Source of the DNA: Porticoccaceae bacterium UBA1117 | Lineage (GTDB): Bacteria > Pseudomonadota > Gammaproteobacteria > Pseudomonadales > Porticoccaceae | Reading direction: 5' to 3' | Length of the DNA: 14,659 bases | NCBI GenBank assembly: GCA_002313335.1 | Contig: DCBC01000117.1 | Coordinates: forward strand, 677 to 15,335 | Shown here: piece after piece, positions 12,281 to 14,659 of the stretch | Numbering within the stretch: the first letter of the stretch is position 1 | Layout of the letters: every line of letters starts with the position of its first letter | Notes under the pieces: generated by a model | Databases searched by the model: none | What the model was told of the DNA's origin: nothing | The model's input: only the letters and a program-made list of their open reading frames with translations | Program-made: the position numbers and the translations under genes

Positions 12281-14659
12281 TTATGTTGCCGGCAACAGTC
12301 TGCTGAGAATATTATTGACCATTTCAAAGCGTTGCTTGGCATCATCCATAGGTATAGTGAAACTCAGTTGATCATTGCTTTGCAAGCGGAAAGTGTCGGG
12401 TTCTTTTTGGACCATTTTAATAATGGTGATCGGTTCTACCTGAGTCGTCGAGGTAAATTGTAATCTACCCCCATTGGGGCCGGCTTCGATTTTCTTTAAA
12501 CCTAGCTTTTCGCCTATTTGCTTGAGTTCAGCAAGCTGAAAAAGTACCTTAGCCGGTTCAGGTAACAATCCAAATCGATCAATCATTTCTACCTGCAGTT
12601 CATGCAAATGAGAGGGTGTTTTACAGTCCGCTAAACGCTTGTATAGCGTCAGACGCATATTAACGTCCGGTAGGTAATCATCCGGAATCAGCGCGGGCAG
12701 ATGCATATTGACTTCGACACCTTGATCCAGAGCCGCATCGAAATCTAGTTTGGTACCGTTTCGAACAGCTGTAACGGCTCGGTCGAGCATTTCTAAATAC
12801 AGAGTAAAGCCGATGGCTTGTATATGGCCACTTTGCTCTTCGCCTAAGAGTTCTCCTGCGCCCCTTATTTCCATATCATTTGTAGCAAGAGTAAAACCAG
12901 AGCCAAGCTGATCTGCAGCAGATATAGCATGCAACCTTTTTGTCGCATCTGCGGTAATCTTTTTGTCTTGGGGAAGCATCAGATAAGCATATGCCTGATG
13001 GTGCGAGCGCCCAACACGCCCACGAAGTTGATGCAACTGGGCCAAACCAAACTTGTCCGCACGTTCAATTAGAATTGTGTTAGCACTGGGTATATCGATA
13101 CCGGTCTCGATAATAGTGGTACAAACGAGCACATTAAAGCGCTGATGGTAAAAATCTGACATCACCTGTTCAAGTTTGCGCTCGCGCATCTGTCCGTGCG
13201 CTACATTGATTCTTGCTTCTGGCACAAGCTCGGCGATCTCTTCTGCAGCTCGCTGAATACTCTTCACATCGTTATGTAAAAAGTACACTTGGCCGCCACG
13301 CAGAACCTCACGAAGAATAGCTTCCCTAATAAGCCGAGACTCTAGTTTGCGGACGAATGTTTTTACTGAAAGACGCTTTGCGGGGGGCGTCGCTATAATT
13401 GAAAGATCACGAATACTATGCATTGACATGTTTAGGGTGCGCGGGATTGGAGTTGCCGTCATGGTTAAAATATCAACTTGACTGCGCAACGACTTAATCT
13501 TTTCTTTTTGCCTCACGCCAAAACGATGCTCTTCATCGATAATCATAAGACCAAGGTCTTTGAAATCAATCTTGGCATGAAGTAACTTATGAGTACTGAT
13601 AAGAATATCTACTTTGCCAGCTTCGACACCCTCAATGACTTGATCTTGCTCCTTGCCTGTCTTAAAGCGAGATAATTCTCCGACCGTTACTGGCCAATTC
13701 GAAAAACGATCGCGAAAATTTTCTAAATGTTGATGAGCAAGGAGAGTAGTGGGCACTAAGATGACCACTTGTTTACCGCTACTTACGACGGTGAATGCGG
13801 CCCTCATAGCCACTTCAGTTTTACCAAAACCTACGTCGCCGCAGACTAGCCTGTCCATAGGTTGTGGGCTCAGTAAGTCGCGCCTCACAGCATCAATAGC
13901 CTCCTGTTGATCAGCGGTTTCTTCAAAGGCAAAGTCGGCACTAAATGACAGGTAATCTTGCTCGTTTGCCTCACAAGCAAAACCTTGCCGAGACGCTCGT
14001 CTAGAATAGATGTCGAGTAATTCAACCGCGGTGTCGCGCACTTGTTTAGCCGCTTTTTGCTTAGCTTTCTCCCACCGATCACTGCCTAAATGGTTGAGTG
14101 GAGCGGAGACTTGATCGCCGCCGCCAAAACGACTAATTAAATGCAGTGATGAGACTGGAACATAGAGCTTGGCATCGTTGGCATAGCTGAGCATTAAAAA
14201 CTCTTGCACGGTTTTGTCGACGGCTAAAGTAATCAAGCCTTGGTAGCGGCCAACGCCATGCTCAATGTGCACTACGGGGGCATTAATTTTTAATTCTGCA
14301 AGACTCTTAAATACATAATCAGGAGACTCCGAGGCTTTTGATCGCCGGCGACGTTGCATTACTTGCTGACCGAAAAGCTCACCCTCAGTAATCAGACAAA
14401 TATTCGCACTAGGCGCATTTAGTCCTTGGTCAAGCGCGTAGGTAGTTATGCAGTGAGTGTCCTTTGAGGTTAAAAATTCTTGCCAACCACTGACTTCTTT
14501 TGGGTTGACCTTGATCGTTTTTAACAGATCGATTAATACCTCGCGCCGGCCCGAAGATTCAGCGCAAAATAGAATTCGGAGGGGCTCATCATTACTAGAG
14601 TTATCGAGTAAAAAGGCCTCTAACTTTAGCAGTGGGCTGGCTTGCTTAGCATTGACGGA
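12281..14659 (-). CDS. mfd: Transcription-repair coupling factor Mfd (5' truncated by window edge)
   Basis: The frame is open from the window edge to the stop at 12281-12283, giving 792 residues. About a third of the usual ~1150-residue protein is missing at the N-terminus. Mfd displaces stalled RNA polymerase from lesions and recruits UvrA. Present are the end of the UvrB-like module ('[18 protein letters not shown]'), the CarD-like polymerase-interacting domain ('[14 protein letters not shown]...[13 protein letters not shown]'), Walker A 'GDVGFGKTE' (13814-13840), DEEH (13526-13537) followed by R-F-G, 'TATPIPRTL', '[18 protein letters not shown]' and '[10 protein letters not shown]'. The C-terminal TRCF domain begins near '[18 protein letters not shown]'. 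A start at the ATG at 14359 should not be used, since the frame continues upstream with clear Mfd sequence. The csiV gene follows 49 bases downstream on the same strand. Confidence 0.98.
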   Translation of the reverse strand, partial: SVNAKQASPLLKLEAFLLDNSSNDEPLRILFCAESSGRREVLIDLLKTIKVNPKEVSGWQEFLTSKDTHCITTYALDQGLNAPSANICLITEGELFGQQVMQRRRRSKASESPDYVFKSLAELKINAPVVHIEHGVGRYQGLITLAVDKTVQEFLMLSYANDAKLYVPVSSLHLISRFGGGDQVSAPLNHLGSDRWEKAKQKAAKQVRDTAVELLDIYSRRASRQGFACEANEQDYLSFSADFAFEETADQQEAIDAVRRDLLSPQPMDRLVCGDVGFGKTEVAMRAAFTVVSSGKQVVILVPTTLLAHQHLENFRDRFSNWPVTVGELSRFKTGKEQDQVIEGVEAGKVDILISTHKLLHAKIDFKDLGLMIIDEEHRFGVRQKEKIKSLRSQVDILTMTATPIPRTLNMSMHSIRDLSIIATPPAKRLSVKTFVRKLESRLIREAILREVLRGGQVYFLHNDVKSIQRAAEEIAELVPEARINVAHGQMRERKLEQVMSDFYHQRFNVLVCTTIIETGIDIPSANTILIERADKFGLAQLHQLRGRVGRSHHQAYAYLMLPQDKKITADATKRLHAISAADQLGSGFTLATNDMEIRGAGELLGEEQSGHIQAIGFTLYLEMLDRAVTAVRNGTKLDFDAALDQGVEVNMHLPALIPDDYLPDVNMRLTLYKRLADCKTPSHLHELQVEMIDRFGLLPEPAKVLFQLAELKQIGEKLGLKKIEAGPNGGRLQFTSTTQVEPITIIKMVQKEPDTFRLQSNDQLSFTIPMDDAKQRFEMVNNILSRLLPAT
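12284..12297. repeat. 14-base perfect palindrome at the 3' end of mfd
   Basis: TGTTGCCGGCAACA reads the same on both strands and ends immediately before the mfd stop codon (encoding Leu-Leu-Pro-Ala-Thr). As RNA it can form a 5-bp stem with a CCGG loop. It has no following T-run. It may be chance, or a processing or protein-binding site between mfd and csiV. Confidence 0.55.

Noticed and set aside
12232..12345. 38-residue N-terminal extension of CsiV overlapping mfd
   Set aside because: It would bury the signal peptide in the middle of the N-terminus and overlap the mfd end by 65 bases; the ATG at 12231 gives a normal exported protein.
12281..14359. Mfd as a short 692-residue protein starting at 14359
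   Set aside because: The frame continues without a stop to the window edge and encodes recognisable Mfd sequence, so the ATG at 14359 is internal.
1..14659. Prophage, transposon, CRISPR or defence island
   Set aside because: All sizeable genes are housekeeping or envelope genes. No transposase, integrase, terminal inverted repeats or spacer-repeat array was seen.

Overview
This window looks like core chromosome of a Gram-negative gammaproteobacterium, probably a marine or otherwise aquatic one. The evidence is the set of genes: E. coli-type TatD, TopA, LexA and NagZ, a lipocalin lipoprotein of the Blc type, CsiV beside Mfd, and an MscS channel closest to YnaI. The block topA - small ORF - lexA - nagZ - ... 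- csiV - mfd recalls the order I remember from Pseudomonas chromosomes (topA ... lexA ... nagZ ... mfd), but without the sulA and psrA genes found there. The truncated GH3 exo-glucanase at the left edge would suit a polysaccharide-using heterotroph. GC content looks moderate by eye (not computed), and I cannot name a genus from sequence alone.

Left part (1-4014): the 3' end of a GH3 exo-beta-glucanase meets a short-chain dehydrogenase/reductase tail to tail. A 273-base spacer with two inverted repeats follows, then a small MOSC-domain protein whose 3' end overlaps that of tatD by 4 bases. A UspA-family stress protein lies upstream of tatD on the same strand. It is divergent from a membrane-anchored protein of unknown function.

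Middle part (4131-9183): complete topA, an 81-residue conserved-looking protein of unknown function, and lexA on the opposite strand with a clear SOS box over its own promoter. A 343-base gene-poor gap with short repeats follows, then nagZ, which appears to use a TTG start.

Right part (9243-14659): an MscS-family channel gene is followed 3 bases later by a Blc-type lipocalin gene, a likely two-gene envelope-stress operon. Facing it on the minus strand are mfd (its 5' end lies outside the window) and csiV, separated by 49 bases and probably co-transcribed.

Functionally the window combines DNA maintenance (TopA, LexA, Mfd, TatD) with cell-wall and envelope upkeep (NagZ, CsiV, MscS channel, lipocalin). 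I saw no tRNA or rRNA genes, insertion sequences, prophage genes or CRISPR array, and no convincing new multi-gene system. The items most worth a second look are the lexA-nagZ gap, the two uncharacterised small proteins, the enlarged CsiV linker with its tandem repeat, and a 19-base palindrome in front of the SDR gene.
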